A stretch of DNA of 64,000 nt from Panax quinquefolius (GCA_020205615.1 CM035164.1:123923037-123987036), one strand, 5' to 3'; positions 47,519 through 61,189 are shown, counted from the first letter of the stretch. Notes: generated by a model from the sequence alone, not told the origin. Numbers and translations: made by a program.

Positions 47519-48375
47519 ATCAATCACTTAATAATCTCATAATCTAATATCATTAATATTATAACAATATTTTAATCACTTCTTAAATTTATAAACAATT
47601 TATCTTAATTGTTTACGCTTTTACCATATAATGCATTTAATCATTCAAAATGCCATACTCATAAGATATCATCACCAATTATCAGATCCCTCATCAAAAA
47701 AATATGCATATACTCTATATAGGATTCTCTAGCCATAAAATCCTATTTTTAACTTTTATTATTTCACATAACATATTTAACTCATATGTTAAGAATTAAA
47801 CTATTTTCATGAAAAATACCAAATTAGTCCCAAAAATATTTTTTCTAGGATTTAGCATAATATAGTCCCATAATGAAAATATATTTTTCTTGGAATTTTT
47901 AAAATTCATTTACTATTTTTCAAAATCAATTTTAATTAATTCCTTAAGAAATTAGCTACCTCAAGTTTAACTCCAAAATTCCCAAATCTTGGCAGGACCT
48001 TACACATGTTAACGTGATCTTCTAGTTTAAATTTCATGGTCATCGGAGTTATAGAACTCCGGTTATAGCATTTTTCGTCGGAAAAACCTAAATATTTAAA
48101 TAGTCATAACTTGCTCATTTTAAGTTAGAATGAGCTAATTTTTGGACAGGAGGTGCTTTATACCATATACCTTCATGTCCCAAAAGGCCAGAATTTTTTC
48201 TCAGAATTTAATAAAATTCACTTTTCTAAAATCATGGCGTGAATTCTTTTTTCTTGGTTTTTGCTTTTTGCACTTTTTGCTAAAATCAGTCCACACAAAA
48301 TCTACAACACCTTTTCCAAAGTAATTCTACTTGGATTAGTTAGGTAACTCATAGATCTAACTCTAGGACTTGACC
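47519..48375 (-). mobile_element. Gypsy internal region, minus orientation, continued
   Basis: It continues the segment interrupted at 38212; the joined sequence GTTATCAATCACTTAATAATC exists uninterrupted, inverted, near 54055. It contains the module TAACGTGATCTTCTAG to GACTTGACCACACTC. It ends at a junction with unrelated LTR sequence near 48390. Confidence 0.8.
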
Positions 48376-49439
48376 ACACTCAAAAATTCAAAGTATTGTT
48401 CACTTTAGTATTTTGGACACTTTTTGTAAAGAATTACTATGCAAGTTACTATTCACCAAAATTACTATTCACTCTAGTATTGTTCATTCGAGTATTTGGG
48501 ACACTTTTTGTGTGATTACTATTCATTTAATTACTATTCATGAAAGTTACTATTCAATTCAACAAAATATTTTATGAAAATAACTAATAAGTTTTACTGC
48601 TGACATCTTGTTGAACTACCTCAGTAGTAAAAGTACGAATAATGTGGTTGCGTAGTATACACGATACTAAAACATAGATAGATATTCAACATAATGATGA
48701 AGACCTTTAAACGTCCTATTCATGCATGGATGTTCCAAGTAATAATAATAAAAGACTTACCAGATAAAACACACGTGCATGTGGATGTTCAGCCCAAATA
48801 CTGTAGAACGTCAACAAAGTATAGGGTATGCCACGATACAATAGATTATGTGATAGGGTATGCCACGACATATCTTTATTCCAACGTAATAATAAAGAAT
48901 GGAATATGTAGGGATTTCACCAAGTATAGTAAGGTATGCACAGACAAAGTTATTCCAATGAATAATAAATGGAATAATGTAGTTTCTCTCTACATGAATA
49001 AGAAAAATAACACCTCACGGCATAAATAAATAATACCCTTACTGTAGTAAAAGAAGAATTGTAAAGAAAATAACGAAGGAACGGAATTCATTTATAGGAA
49101 AATGGGAATGCCATTTTACCGTCTATTTATATAAAAACATTTTACTACGCAAACATCTACGCAACACTACGCAAAACACTTATGCATAATAAAATATAAT
49201 ATATTCCTATTTATATAATAACTTTAATAAAATTCTGCTTTTATATAAAAAGATGTTTCATTTTATTACGTTAATAATACTTAATAAAACAAAACGCTAT
49301 TATCACTATAATAACTATATTATTAATCGACAATTATGGAATCAAACCGAAGCGACTTTCACATGCTGATTAATCATCAATAATGCAGTGCTACTAAGAA
49401 TCATTAACGACACTGCGTATTCTTTAAACTAACTTAGGA
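48376..49439. mobile_element. Scrambled gypsy LTR fragments
   Basis: 48390-48670 matches the start region of the + LTR (GTTACTATTCACCAAAATTA array). 48690-49400 matches the LTR in minus orientation (GGATGTTCC..., CCAAGTATAG..., TTTATATAAAAACATTTTAC). GACTTGACCACACTCAAAAA flanks the block on both sides (48369 and 49441) in the same orientation, which suggests a repeat-mediated rearrangement. Confidence 0.65.
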
Positions 49440-49479
49440 CTTGACCACACTCAAAAATTCAAAATAAGAATCCGTGATT

Positions 49480-51708
49480 GATTATTGATGCGGTCGAGTA
49501 CTATTCACGAAAGTTACTATTCACGTAATTACTATTCATGAGTTACTATTCACCCGAACAAAATATTTTATGAAAATAATCATGGAATTATCAATACGTG
49601 TGGTCAGACAAGAAAGCCATTACCTGCATCGATTATCGATGCTTACGTGAGAAGTCACCAGTTTGATTCCATAATTGTCGATTAATAATATGAATTATTA
49701 TAGTGATAATGACGCTTTTGTTTTATTCAGATTATTAACGTAATAAAATGTAAACATCTTTTATATAAAATGTAATACTTTATTAAAGTTATTATATAAA
49801 TAGAATATATTATATTTTATTATGCATAGTGTTTTGTATAGTGTTCGTAAAGTGTTTGCATAGTAAAATGTTTTTATATAAATAGAATATATGATATTTT
49901 ATTTAAAAGATTTTGCTTTAAATATGGACCGTCGATTAAAGTAAATCAACTGGACCGCTCATGGATTAATTACTATGCATTCTATTTTCCTATAAATAAG
50001 CTCATTCCTTCATTATTTTTTATTTAATTCAATCAAACTCTAGAGAGAGAAATTATAGAGGTTTATAGAGAGAAAATCTATATAGAGAAAGAAGAAGAGT
50101 ATTCGTACTTCACTACTTTGATATCCAAAGTGTCTTTACGGTAAGTGGGTATTATTTTTATACCCGTAAGGGGTGTTATTCTTTCTTATTCATGAAGAGA
50201 ACTTCGTTATTCCATTCTTTATTATTCATTGGAATAACTCGTGATACACGCCAAGATACCCTATACTTGGTGAAATCCTCTCGTTATTCCATTCTTTATT
50301 ATTTGTTGAATAACTCAGATACGCCAGATACCCTATACATAATCAGATAATGCGTGGCATACCCTATACTTGGTGACATTCTTCTATTATTCTCATTGGA
50401 ACATCCTCGTCATGTGTTTTACACCGGACCGGTTCCGCTTTTTATTATTATTCGCTGGAACATCTCGCTCGTGCAGTGTGTTTTACACGGACCGGTTCCG
50501 TCTTTCATCATTCTCGTTGGAATATCCTATCTGTGTGTTTTACACCGGATCCGGTTCCATCTTTATTATTCTCGTTGGAACATCCCGCTTGCGGTGAATT
50601 TCACCGACGACGGTTCCGTTATTATTTCTCATTGAATAACTCGCCTATGCCAAGCACCGCATGCACGGTGATTTCCTTTGTTATTCCATTCTTTATTATA
50701 CCCAAATTGGTTAAAACTTTGACTTCTATACTCCATGAAATTAGTAGAATATTCTCGATATTTGCGTTTCATCCAAAGATCTTTTCATGGAAATAGTCTT
50801 CCGATCATTCTTGAATTTTACTCTACAAAACAATATCTTGTTGACAATTTGGACGTTAATAATTCTCGGATAAAATAATTTTGAACTTGTTTTATTGAAT
50901 TCTTATATCATTGTCATCATCCTCATGTTATATTATGTTGAAAGTTATCTATGTCTTACGTGCATAGATGAACTTGGTATGATTATGACTGTGGATCATT
51001 TGCAGATAATCATGACCGCTATAAATGATGTGACAAAAGTCCTCAAAGTGGTTCGTAATGCAGTTGATGGATAGTTTTTGGTATGATTATGACCGTGGGT
51101 GATTCTAAGATATAGTCATGACCATTGATAATTTGATGAAAATCCTCGACCGTGGTACATGGATGATTAGATGTGGTGGTTTATTTATTGTTCGAGTCTC
51201 AAGCGATAAAAATTGATGAAAACCTTTTAAAACCTAAAAGATATAGTAGACTTTATTTTCTACTCGACTCTTTTAATGGATTCGATATGTTCCACCGCAG
51301 CTTAAACTGGTTGTCAATTGTATTTTATCAATTTAACACTGTTGAAGGCTAATGATAATTTATTTCGCATTATCTTAGTCATAATATTTCATCGGGCTAG
51401 TTGAGCTCACCTTTTCTTTCACCGTTTCTTCAGAAATGAGAACATAGCCGGGATTTAGCCTGGGAACGGAGTAATGGTCCAGAGGATAGCATTAGTAGTC
51501 CTCACTATTCGTGAAATAGTGTGATAATAGTTGTAATGAGGACTCCTTTTCGAGTTTTTATAATATCTAGTAGACAATATTTGTATTCAAACTCACGATT
51601 TATGTCGATTGCATACCTACGCTTATATTAGTAAGTTGTATTTGAATTTATGTACCATGTAAGTGGCGACCCAAGATGGGTGACGATACCTAATTTTGGG
51701 GCGCCACA
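49480..51708 (+). repeat. 5' LTR of the + gypsy element (start missing)
   Basis: It lacks the TGTGAGACCCC start and begins within the GTTACTATTCAC array. It then parallels 55018-57591, including the TATA box (49991-49998), GAGAGA leader, GTTCCG...GGAACATCC minisatellite (50390-50620) and the GGGGCGCCACA end. Confidence 0.85.
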
Positions 51709-53000
51709 GCTTGGTATCGTAGCTTAGGATATGATCCCCGGTCGAGATGTGAGATAAGAACTAGGAGGGGAGAGACGGGAATTCTTCGCTAGTATGACCT
51801 ACCTAAATTTATTTGGTATTTAATTGGCTCACGTAGTATGTGGATAATATGTGATATGTTAATTAACCCTTGTTTTGTGACAAATGTTTGAGAATGACAT
51901 ATGAAAATCTTCGAGATAAGCAATGAAGCACATGAGAGTGTTGATTCAAATTTCAAACAAAAGGTAACCACCAACAATACGATAATAATCATATCGGTGG
52001 CAACGGCCATCGTAACAATGATAACCATCGGGGGAAATTATCATGCTAAGAATGGTAACCACTTGGTGGTAATCACGGCAAAGATAATAAGTAGAAATTG
52101 CAAGAAGAGAAGGTCATTTAGCTCAATTTTATTGTGCACCAAAGTCAAGTCTAGTGGGACTCGGTGACACCAAAGGTGGATATGGACAAAACAAAGTCGT
52201 TGGTTTTAGGAAGTGCATTTTTCACGACTTCAAAAAGCGAGTAAACCGAACGGGTTAGCACGGGTTAGTTAATTATAAATTGCGTAAGTCTATACCTTAT
52301 AAGATACCGGTTCTACCTATTATTTTATCTCTCTTGCTTAATGCTCAACGCTTAAATTTGACTCAGGAGAAGTTAGACTTTGACTTATTGGTTGAAACTT
52401 TGTTAGTAGGAGCCTTCACTATCGCTTACTATTTTTAAATCTTGTTTGATTCAAATAAACATTTTCACGCTTATTGTCGATCTTATCTTTTGAAAATATT
52501 TGCCTTTGATGTGATTTTAGGAATTAATTAGTTAACTACTCATCATGCTTTTCGTAAGGTTGTTAGCTTTTATATTCATAACCAACTTGTTATGCGTAAT
52601 TCAAGTAACCAAACTACTAAAGTCAATTATTGTTATATCAAGCCATAAGTAAAGAGCCCCGAACCTTTCGTTGTTGACTTCTTATGTGGAATGCAATCTT
52701 TTACTTTCTTCAGAGGCTTACATCGTGAATGAAGATGACAAGTTTATAGGTATCATTGTGAGGTCTTATCTAAAGTTAAGGATGTAAGTCACAGCTTGGT
52801 ATCAATGTGACGATTATTCAAGTCTTGGACGAGAGTAATGCTTTTGAATGATATTTCTATCATTAATAAATTTCTTGACGTATCCTTGAAGATTTCCTAG
52901 CCTACCCTAGAGCGTGAAATCAAATTTTGTATTGACCCCAAAGATAAAAAACCCATTTCTTAAACCTCAAATATTTCTTCAACTAAAAGGATCATTTACG
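51709..53000 (+). pseudogene. Gypsy gag-protease remnant
   Basis: Homology to the chromovirus protease is visible around 52340-52560 (coding remnants of LLNA...LTREKLDFDL-like and FDVILGI-like blocks with stops). The beginning of reverse transcriptase is visible around 52860-52960 (EREIKFCID-like). No intact frame. The remainder of pol is absent. Confidence 0.6.
51712..51727 (+). other. Gypsy primer-binding site
   Basis: TGGTATCGTAGCTTAG begins three bases after the LTR end. It resembles the initiator-Met type TGGTATCAGAGC..., with changes in the middle. Confidence 0.7.
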
Positions 53001-53202
53001 TGGATTATGATGAAAGTCATAATAAAAGCATTGGACTAATGAAAATCATGGGTATACGTGGTATTATTAAGTGTTATAATGAGTAATGTTGGTTATTATG
53101 AGAAAACATAAAAGTTTCTTAGAAATCACAAAGAGTTGAAAACCAGATTTTGGTGAAAAAACGAATATGAAATTCAATTGACCAAATCTCCTATTGTATT
53201 TT

Positions 53203-54060
53203 GAATTTTTGAGTGTGGTTAAGTCCTAGAGTTAGATCTATGAGTTGCCTAACTAATCCAAGTGGAATCAATGAAAAGGTGTTGTAGATTTTTGTGTGGA
53301 CTGATTTTAGCAAAGGAGTGTAAAGCTGCAAAACCGAAAAAAAAGTCACGCCATGATTTTAGAGGGCTTTTTGGCCACTTAAATTATGAGAAAATTCTGG
53401 CCTTTTGGGACATGAAGGTATATGGTATAAAGTACCTCCTGTCCAAAAATGAGCTCATTCTTACTTAAAATGAGCAAGTTATGACTATTTCAATATTTAG
53501 GTTTTTTCGATTTAAAACGCTATAACCGGAGTTCTATAACTCCGATGACCATGAAATTTAAAATGGAAGCTCACATTAACATGTGTAAGGTCCTGCCAAG
53601 GTTTGGGAATTTTTGGAGTTAAACTTGAGGTAGCTAATTTCTTGAGGAATTAATTAGAAATTGATTTTGAAAAATAGTAAATGAATTTTAAAAATTCCAG
53701 AGAAAATATATTTTCATTATGGGACTATATTATGCTAAATCCCAGAAAAGAAATATTTTTGGGACTGATTTAGTATTTTCATGAAAATAGTTTAGTTACA
53801 AACATATGAGTTAAATATGTTATGTGAAGTAACAAAGTTGAAAATAGGATTTTATGGCTAGAAAATCCTATATAGAGTATATGCATATTTTTTGAGGATT
53901 TGATAATTGGTGATGATATCTTATGAGTATGGCATTTTTGAATGATTAAATGCATTATATGGTAAAGCGTAAACAATTGAGATAAATTGTTTATAAATTT
54001 TAAAGAAGTGATTAAAATATTGTTATAATATTAATGATATTAGATTATGAGATTATTAAG
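53203..54060 (+). mobile_element. Noncoding gypsy module shared with the solo LTR
   Basis: Inverted copy of 47519-48395. A diverged version of its right part (AAATAGTAAATGAATTTT, TATGCTAAATCCCAGAAAAG, GTTATGTGAAGTAA) also lies within the 4-kb solo LTR at about 59620-60030. No coding function is evident; the 68-codon ORF at 53262 is not supported by its mirror copy. Confidence 0.65.
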
Positions 54061-54209
54061 TGATTGATAACATTGGGATATTCTTGAATCCTCGGATAAA
54101 TTATAAATGTTTAATATTTATCCTTTATCTCATTTGATTCGATTCTTTATATCATTATCCTTATGCTTATATTATGTTGAAAGTCATCTCGTGTATTCAG
54201 TAAGTATAG

Positions 54210-54600
54210 ATGGACTTGGTATGATTATGACCAAGGATTGTTCAAAGATAATCATAACCATAATTGAAAACACGATTATCTTTGGTCAGTAGTGCATGTA
54301 TAATTTGTGGTCGTGATATTAATGAATACGATTATCTTTATCTTCGCACGTAGTGCATAGATAATTTGTGGTCGTGATACTAATGAATACACGATTATCT
54401 TTGTACACGAAGTGCATAGATAATTGTGGTCATGATACTAATGAATACACGATTATCTTCGCAGATAAAGTGGTACATGGATAATTTGTGGTGTCGTGAT
54501 ACTTAATGAATACTACGATTATCTTTGGCCGTAGTAATGGACGGATAATTCGTGGTCGTGATACTAATGAATATCCTTGCTTTTGTAGTGCGGGATGATT
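54210..54600. repeat. ~58-bp minisatellite (mirror copy)
   Basis: Units with GTAGTGCATAGATAATTTGT, GGTCGTGATACTAATGAATA and CACGATTATCTTTG blocks, five to six copies. This is the inverted counterpart of 37640-38040. Confidence 0.9.
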
Positions 54601-55005
54601 CGATGATATTGATTAATTATTGAAATGAGTCTCAAAGAATGAAATATTAATTCATGGATGTGGTAAAAGTCATCTTTCGTCAGTAGTGCATTGATAGACT
54701 TAGTATGATTATGACTAACGGATTGTTCGGTATAATCATGATCGTAATTGAAAACACAATTATCCTCGCCCGTAAGTAGTGCATGGATAATTCGTGGTCG
54801 TGATACTTATTGTCGAGTCTCAAAGATTATTGGTTTTTATATTGTATATCTTTGGCTGTAATGCAAAGATGAATTATTAATGAATATCTTTCGCGTGATT
54901 GCAAAAATGAATTTAATGTTTTCAACGATAAAGGTATTCAAGGTATCTTCACCTCTTTATCATACTGTGTGTATCGCATTCTAATTTCGAGGGCTTAAAT
55001 TCCAT

Positions 55006-55017
55006 AAGGAGGGAGAT
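55006..55017 (+). other. Gypsy polypurine tract
   Basis: AAGGAGGGAGAT ends directly at the 3' LTR start at 55018. Confidence 0.85.
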
Positions 55018-57591
55018 TGTGAGACCCCAAATTTTATGAAATAAAAGTGTTCAATTTTTCTATTTTGGTGAATAGTTAAATTGATAAAAGTTTAAAGTTA
55101 AGGGTCATATTTAAAAAATTTTCAAAGTAGACAAGTTGTCATAAAATACCCTTGTTACTATTCACGAAAGTTACTATTCACCAAAATTACTATTCACTCT
55201 AAATTGTTCACTCTAGTATTTGGGACACTTTTTGTGTCTGAGTTACTATTCACGAGTTACTATTCACTAAGTTACTATTCACCGAAATTACTATTCACTC
55301 TAGTATTGTTCACTCGAGTATTTGGGACACTTTTTGTGTCGAGTACTATTCACGAGTTACTATTCATTAATTACTATTCATGAGTTACTATTCACCAACA
55401 ACAAAATATTTTATGAAAATAACTACGGAAGTTTTACCGTTGATCTTGTTGAACTACTCAGTAGTAAAAGTACAAAGAATACGTGTGGTTGCACAAGTAA
55501 TATTACCTGTATTGATTATCGATGCTTATGTGAGAAGTCACTCGGTTTGATTCCATAATTGTTCGATTAATAATATGAATTATTATAGTGATAATGACGT
55601 TTTATTTTATTCAGTATTATTAACGTAATAAAAATGTAAACATCTTTTATATAAAAATAATACTTTATTAAAGTTATTATATAAATAGAATATATTATAT
55701 TTTATTATGCATAGTGTTTTTTGCATAGTGTTGCATAGTGTTTGCATATAAGAAATGTTTTTATATAAATAGAATATATGATATTTTATTTAAAAGATTT
55801 TGCTTTTAAATATGGACCGTCCGATTAAAGTAAATCAATCTGGACTGCTCATGGATTAATTACTATGCATTCTATTTTCCTATAAATAAGCTCATTCCTT
55901 CATTATTTTCTTTTTAATTCATCAAACTCAGAGAGAAATTATAGAGAAGTTATAGAGAGAAAATCTATAGAGAGAAAGAAGAAGAGTATTCGGTACTTCA
56001 CTACTTTGATATCCAAAGTGTCTTTTACGGTAAGGGTATTATTTGTTGCATTCGTAAGGGTGTTATTCTTTCTTATTCATGAAGAGAACTTCGTTATTCC
56101 ATTCTTTATTATTCGTTGGAATAACTTTGATACGCTGTGACATACCCTATACTTGGTGAAATCCCTCGTTATTCCATTCTTTATTATTCATGTTGAATAA
56201 CTCAGATACGCTGCATACCCTATACATAATCTGTGATCACGTGGCATACCCTATACTTGGTGACATTCTTTTATTATTCGCATTGGAACATCACATGCTG
56301 TGTTTTACACATCGACACGGGTTAAAATCTTTATTATTACATTGGAACATCCTCATGCATGTGTTTTACACCGGACTGGTTAAAATCTTCATCATTCTCG
56401 TTGGAATATCCTATACGTGTGTTTTACACCGGACCGGTTCCATCTTTATTATTCTGTTGGAACATCCCGCTTGCGTGTGAATTTCACGACACGGTTCCGT
56501 TATTATTATTACATTGGAATAACTCGCCTCATGCAATCACCGCATTTACGGTGATTTCCTTTGTTATTCCATTCTTTATTATACCCAAATTGGTTAAAAC
56601 TTTGACTTCTATACTCCATGAAATTAGTAGAATATTCTTGATATTTGCGTTTCATCCAAAGATCTTTTCATGGAAATAGTCTTACGATCATTCTTGAATT
56701 TTACTCTACAAAACAAGATCTTGTTGACAATTTGGGACGTTAATAATTCTCGGATAAAATAATTCTTGAACTTGTTTTATTGAATTCTTATATCATTGTC
56801 ATCATCCTCATGTTATATTATGTTGAAAGTTATCTATGTCTTACGTGCATAGATGAACTTGGTATGATTATGACGAGGATCATTCGGTATAATCACGACC
56901 GCTATAAATGATGTGACAAAAGTCCTCAAAGTGGTCTGTAATGCAAATGATGGATAGTTTTTGGTATGATTATGACCGGGGGTGATTCTAAGTATAGTCA
57001 TGACCATTGATAATTTGATGAAAATCCTTGACCGTGGTACATGGATGATTAGATGTGGTGGTTTATTTATTGTCGAGTCTCTCGTGATAAAAATTGATGA
57101 AAACCTTTAAAACCTAAAAGATAATAGACTTTATTTTCTACTTGACTCTTTTAATGGATCAGATGTTCCACCGCAGCTTAAACCTGGTTGTCAATTGTAT
57201 TTTATCGTTTAACATTGTTGAAGGCTAATGATAATTTATTCGCATTATCTTAGTCATAATATTTCTTCTTGGGCTAGTTGAGCTCACCCTTTCTTTCACC
57301 GTTCTCTTCGTGAAATGAGAACATATTTGGGACTTTAGTCTGGGAGCGGAGTAATGGTCCGGAGGATAAGATTAGTAGTCCTCACTATTCGCGTGAAATA
57401 GTGTGATAATAGTTGTAATGAGGACTCCTTTTGAGTTTGTATAATATCTAGTAGACAATATTTGTATTCAAACTCACGCTTTATGTCAGATTTACTTTCG
57501 ACAGCTTATATTAGTAAGTCAGATTTGAATTTATGTACCATGTAAGTGGCGACCCAAGATGGGTGACGATACCTAATTTTGGGGCGTCACA
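55018..57591 (+). repeat. 3' LTR of the + gypsy element
   Basis: 2574 bp, TGTGAGACCCCAAATTT...GGGGCGTCACA. U3 carries a GTTACTATTCACGA array (55150-55395) and the TATA box at 55881-55888. A GAGAGA leader follows, then a minisatellite of GGAACATCC...GTGTTTTACACCGGACC units (56290-56505). It is the inverted copy of 34642-37209. Confidence 0.9.
55881..55888 (+). promoter_or_regulatory. LTR TATA box
   Basis: TATAAATA in a TTTTCCTATAAATAAGCTC context. A purine-rich leader with AGAGAGAAA follows 50-100 bp downstream. Likely LTR core promoter. Confidence 0.7.
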
Positions 57592-57743
57592 TATTCTACT
57601 AATTTCATGGAGTATAAATCAAAACTTTAACCAATTGAGTTAATAAAGAATGGAATAACAATGAAATCACCACGCATGCAGATCGCAGCATGTATTAAAG
57701 TTATTCCAACAGAATAATAATAATGGAACCAGATCGCAAAATT
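57592..57743 (-). mobile_element. Outer gypsy LTR of nest 2, second piece
   Basis: TATTCTACTAATTTCATGGA matches position ~35603 of the adjacent LTR family. It ends in the AAATT duplication (57739-57743) of the 4-kb solo LTR and resumes at 61760. Confidence 0.8.
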
Positions 57744-60479
57744 TATAAGACCCTAAATTTATGAAATAAAAGTATTCAATTTTTTCTTATAATTATTATT
57801 TAGTAAATGGTTAAATTGATAAAAGTTTAAAGTTATGGGTGAAATATGCAAATTTTACAAAATATGCAAGTGGCTATAAAATATTCATTGTTGTTTGAGA
57901 ATATTCGTTTGGTCGTGGAATATTCTTTCTATCTGGGAATATTAAATTTACAGTGCGATCTTTTGTGGGCCCCATAACGGAAAGCGATTGGATGAAGAAA
58001 ACGACAAATATAAGTTATTTATAAATGGCCAGAAGTTGTTATTCAAGAATTATCTTGTTGGAATATCAAATTGGTTAAAACACACGACTATCTGCGTTGT
58101 TGAACAAGAAGACACTCAGATTGCACCAATTATTGATTCTTACGTAATAAGACACATATTCAATAATTGTTACAAGAATTATGCTCAAGATTTTATTTTA
58201 TTGATTCAATAATTGTTCAGATTGATATTTTATATTTCGTTGTTTTCAATAAATTGTCATTACACACGTATTTTCCATTATCGAAGCAATAATTCATATT
58301 ATCTGAATAATATTATTAGATAACATTATTGGCAATGTCTAGAAAGTTACATCTAAGGAGAGGTTTGGTCACCTAATCATAGGCCAAGAAGAAGAGAAAT
58401 TCTTATCGAAAGCCCCTCTTCTCTGAGAAGCGGCTGGTCACAAGATCTTGTGATTCTATAATATTAATTGTGAATAATTAATTATTGATTTATATGATGA
58501 GGAAAATATTGATTTTATGTGGATATAGATGGAGAAAATTTTTAATGTGACAATTGTTGAAAATTAATATTTTATCTTTTCTCGATAAAATAATTCATTT
58601 AAATATATTATTTAATAATATATTAATAGCAGTGATATTTTTATAATGAATGTGGGATATATGAGTATATTAGGAGGAAGAGTATTTTTGTGGCATTAAA
58701 TGTTTAACACATATTTTGTGTGTGTGGTGGACACAATTATCAATCAAATTTGATTATAAACTTGTAAAATCGCCTGTTTGTGGATTTCGGTCAATTTCTG
58801 TTTAGAATTTGGAAAACTTTCTTCTGCAAAGTTGTAGAGAATTAAATTTCCTATAAAAACTCGCGAGATTCGAATTTTCTAACAAAAGAGATATTTATTA
58901 TGAATTATTGAAGTTTTGGGATTCCAAAATAATTGATTTTGGAAGTTTTAAATATTTATATTAACAAAACGTTTTTTCAATGTGTGGGCCTCATTTTGCA
59001 TGTGTGCAATTGCTGAATTCTGGATTCAAAAGTGTGCATAGAGAATTTATAATATATATTATTATTTTAATAAATTTTCGCTTGGTGTTTCTAAAGATTT
59101 TCCTATAAATAGGGTGCTTAGGTTAGAATTGAAAATCATACCAGAAACTGAAGTTTTCTCTCTCTATATTATCGAGCGTATTCTTGTGAGTATTTTGAGT
59201 ATACTTTGAGTATTGCTATACGGTGCAAGTTCGTTCAGCGTTATATCCGACATTCCAGTACTGCTCTTTTGAGGTAAGGGATAGTAAGAGATTTTAAGGG
59301 TTATTATGTTTTTAGTTTCGAAATTTTTCTGAACCTTCAAAAATTCTGGAAAATTTTGAAATGATATTTTGATGAGTTTTGTAGAGTGTGTCCAAAAATG
59401 GCGATTTTTTGATGTATAGATTAGGAGTTATGGATTTTATGAGAAAAGACTATTTTAAAAATAACTATTTATAACTCCTTGTGATTAACTCCAAAATTGA
59501 TGAAATTTTTATTGGGAGTACATCTATATAATATCAGTATACCGTGTAAATTTTAGAATTTTTGGATAAAAGTATAATTTATGATAAATGTTTAAATATT
59601 CAAAGTGGTTTTGGCCATATGAAAATAGTAAATGAATTTTTAAAATTTTGAGAAAAATATATGTTCAATATGGGACTATGTTATGCTAAATCCCAGAAAA
59701 GAAATATTTTGGAACTGATTTGGTATTTTTCATGAAAATATTCTAGTTATGAGTAAATGAATTAAATATGTTATGTGAAGTAAAAAATTGGAAAATATGA
59801 TTTTATGGCTTGAGAATCATATATGAGGTATATGCAGATTTTTGATGAGGGTTTTGGTTATTGGTGATGAAATCTTATGAGTTTGGCATTTTATGATGAT
59901 TAAATGCATTAATTAGTAAAGTGTAAATAATTTAATTAAATTGTTTATAAGTTTTAGAAATGATTAAAATATTATTGTAATATTAATAATATTAGATTAT
60001 GAGATTTCTAATTGATTTATAACATTTGGATTAAGGTGTTATAAATATGGATATGAATTTTATTATTAAACTTTATCTTTTCGTTGTCGAGGTTACTTTC
60101 AGACGATACTACGATCTTATGTCACTGAACACGGTACTATTCACGACAAATTGGTTTTCTTCTCTAACCAAATTATCGTTGATTTATGAATCTTACTCTT
60201 GAAATTAAAATCATATTTTGATTATATTGTTTTTATATAACATTCTTATAACCCTAATGATGATATTTCCCTTTGAGTTGAGTGTAAAGATGGGTAGATT
60301 ATTGGTATGATCGTGACTATAGGTTCTCTTTGGCCAAGAGTGCAAAAAAGTTGAATTGTTGATTTGGTATGATCATGACAATTGAATTTACAATTGAATA
60401 TTTTTAGCTTAAGTGCAAAGGTGAATTGATCAACACGGTTATAATTATTGTTATATAACTTCGAAATGATTATGTATTT

Positions 60480-60720
60480 CTTTGATATATGAATATCTTT
60501 GGCTCGTAGTCAAAGATGACTTGTTGATGAATATCTTAGCTTGTAGTGCAAAGATGAATTATTGTTGAATATCTTTGGCCCGTAGTCAAAAGAGATGACT
60601 GTTGTTGAATATCTTTGGCTCGTAGTGCAAAGATGACTTGTTGTTGAATATCTTTGGCATGTAGTGCAAAGATGAATCTGTTGATGAATATCTTTGGCCG
60701 TAGTGCAAAAAGATGAATTT
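60480..60720. repeat. ~40-bp minisatellite in the solo LTR
   Basis: Six units of TGTTGAATATCTTTGGC and TCGTAGTGCAAAGATGA blocks. Related single units occur in the other gypsy LTRs (for example 12830-12970 and 20165-20310, inverted). Confidence 0.9.
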
Positions 60721-61189
60721 ATTAGTATGATTATGAGCGAGGAATCGTGATTTGGTATAACCATGATCTTTGATGTTTCGTAAAGACAAGTGATGAAATT
60801 ATCTTCGTCTCTGGATGAGAAGAGAATTTAGAACTACAATTATGATTATGAAGTTATACATGTGATTGTGGGATGAGGAATTGTTGATTGATGTTACGGA
60901 GGATAAAACATTGTTGGTGGACTTTTAACATGGAGAAGATAATAGATTTTATGGTCTATTTGACTCTTCTAATGGATTGCTCATTCCGCTGCAAGTATGG
61001 TTGAAAAGTTTTATCATCTATCATCTATCAACTATTGACAATTTATTTATCTTTAGTCATAATATTCTTTACTGAGCTAGTTGTGCTCACCCTTTTGTTT
61101 CACAATTCCTTTCAGGTAATAAAAGTGTAAATTTGGGTCGATGGGGATAGCGAGGAATAGAATGGTGGTCTATAAATGTTGAGGATGAG

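Larger units (their letters stand above)
49440..57591 (+). mobile_element. Ty3/gypsy element, + orientation, decayed
   Basis: Parts: a 5'-truncated 5' LTR (about 49480-51708), a primer-binding site (51712-51727), an internal region 51709-55017 with only protease and reverse-transcriptase-start remnants of pol, a polypurine tract (55006-55017) and a full 3' LTR (55018-57591). Most of pol is deleted. It is related to the chromovirus at 12280-19519 by its protease region, and its right part is the inverted copy of 34642-48375 without the copia insert. Confidence 0.85.

Noticed and set aside
50354..50796. Overlapping + strand ORFs of 75-106 codons
   Set aside because: LTR minisatellite and leader sequence; all frames are partly open because stop codons are absent from the repeat unit by chance.
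53262..53468. 68-codon ORF in the gypsy module
   Set aside because: The mirror copy near 48142-48324 is open in a different way and reads a different peptide; probably noncoding.
57988..58212. 74-codon ORF in the solo LTR
   Set aside because: The inverted sister LTR sequence (about 14450-14700) does not keep the frame open, so there is no sign of coding selection.
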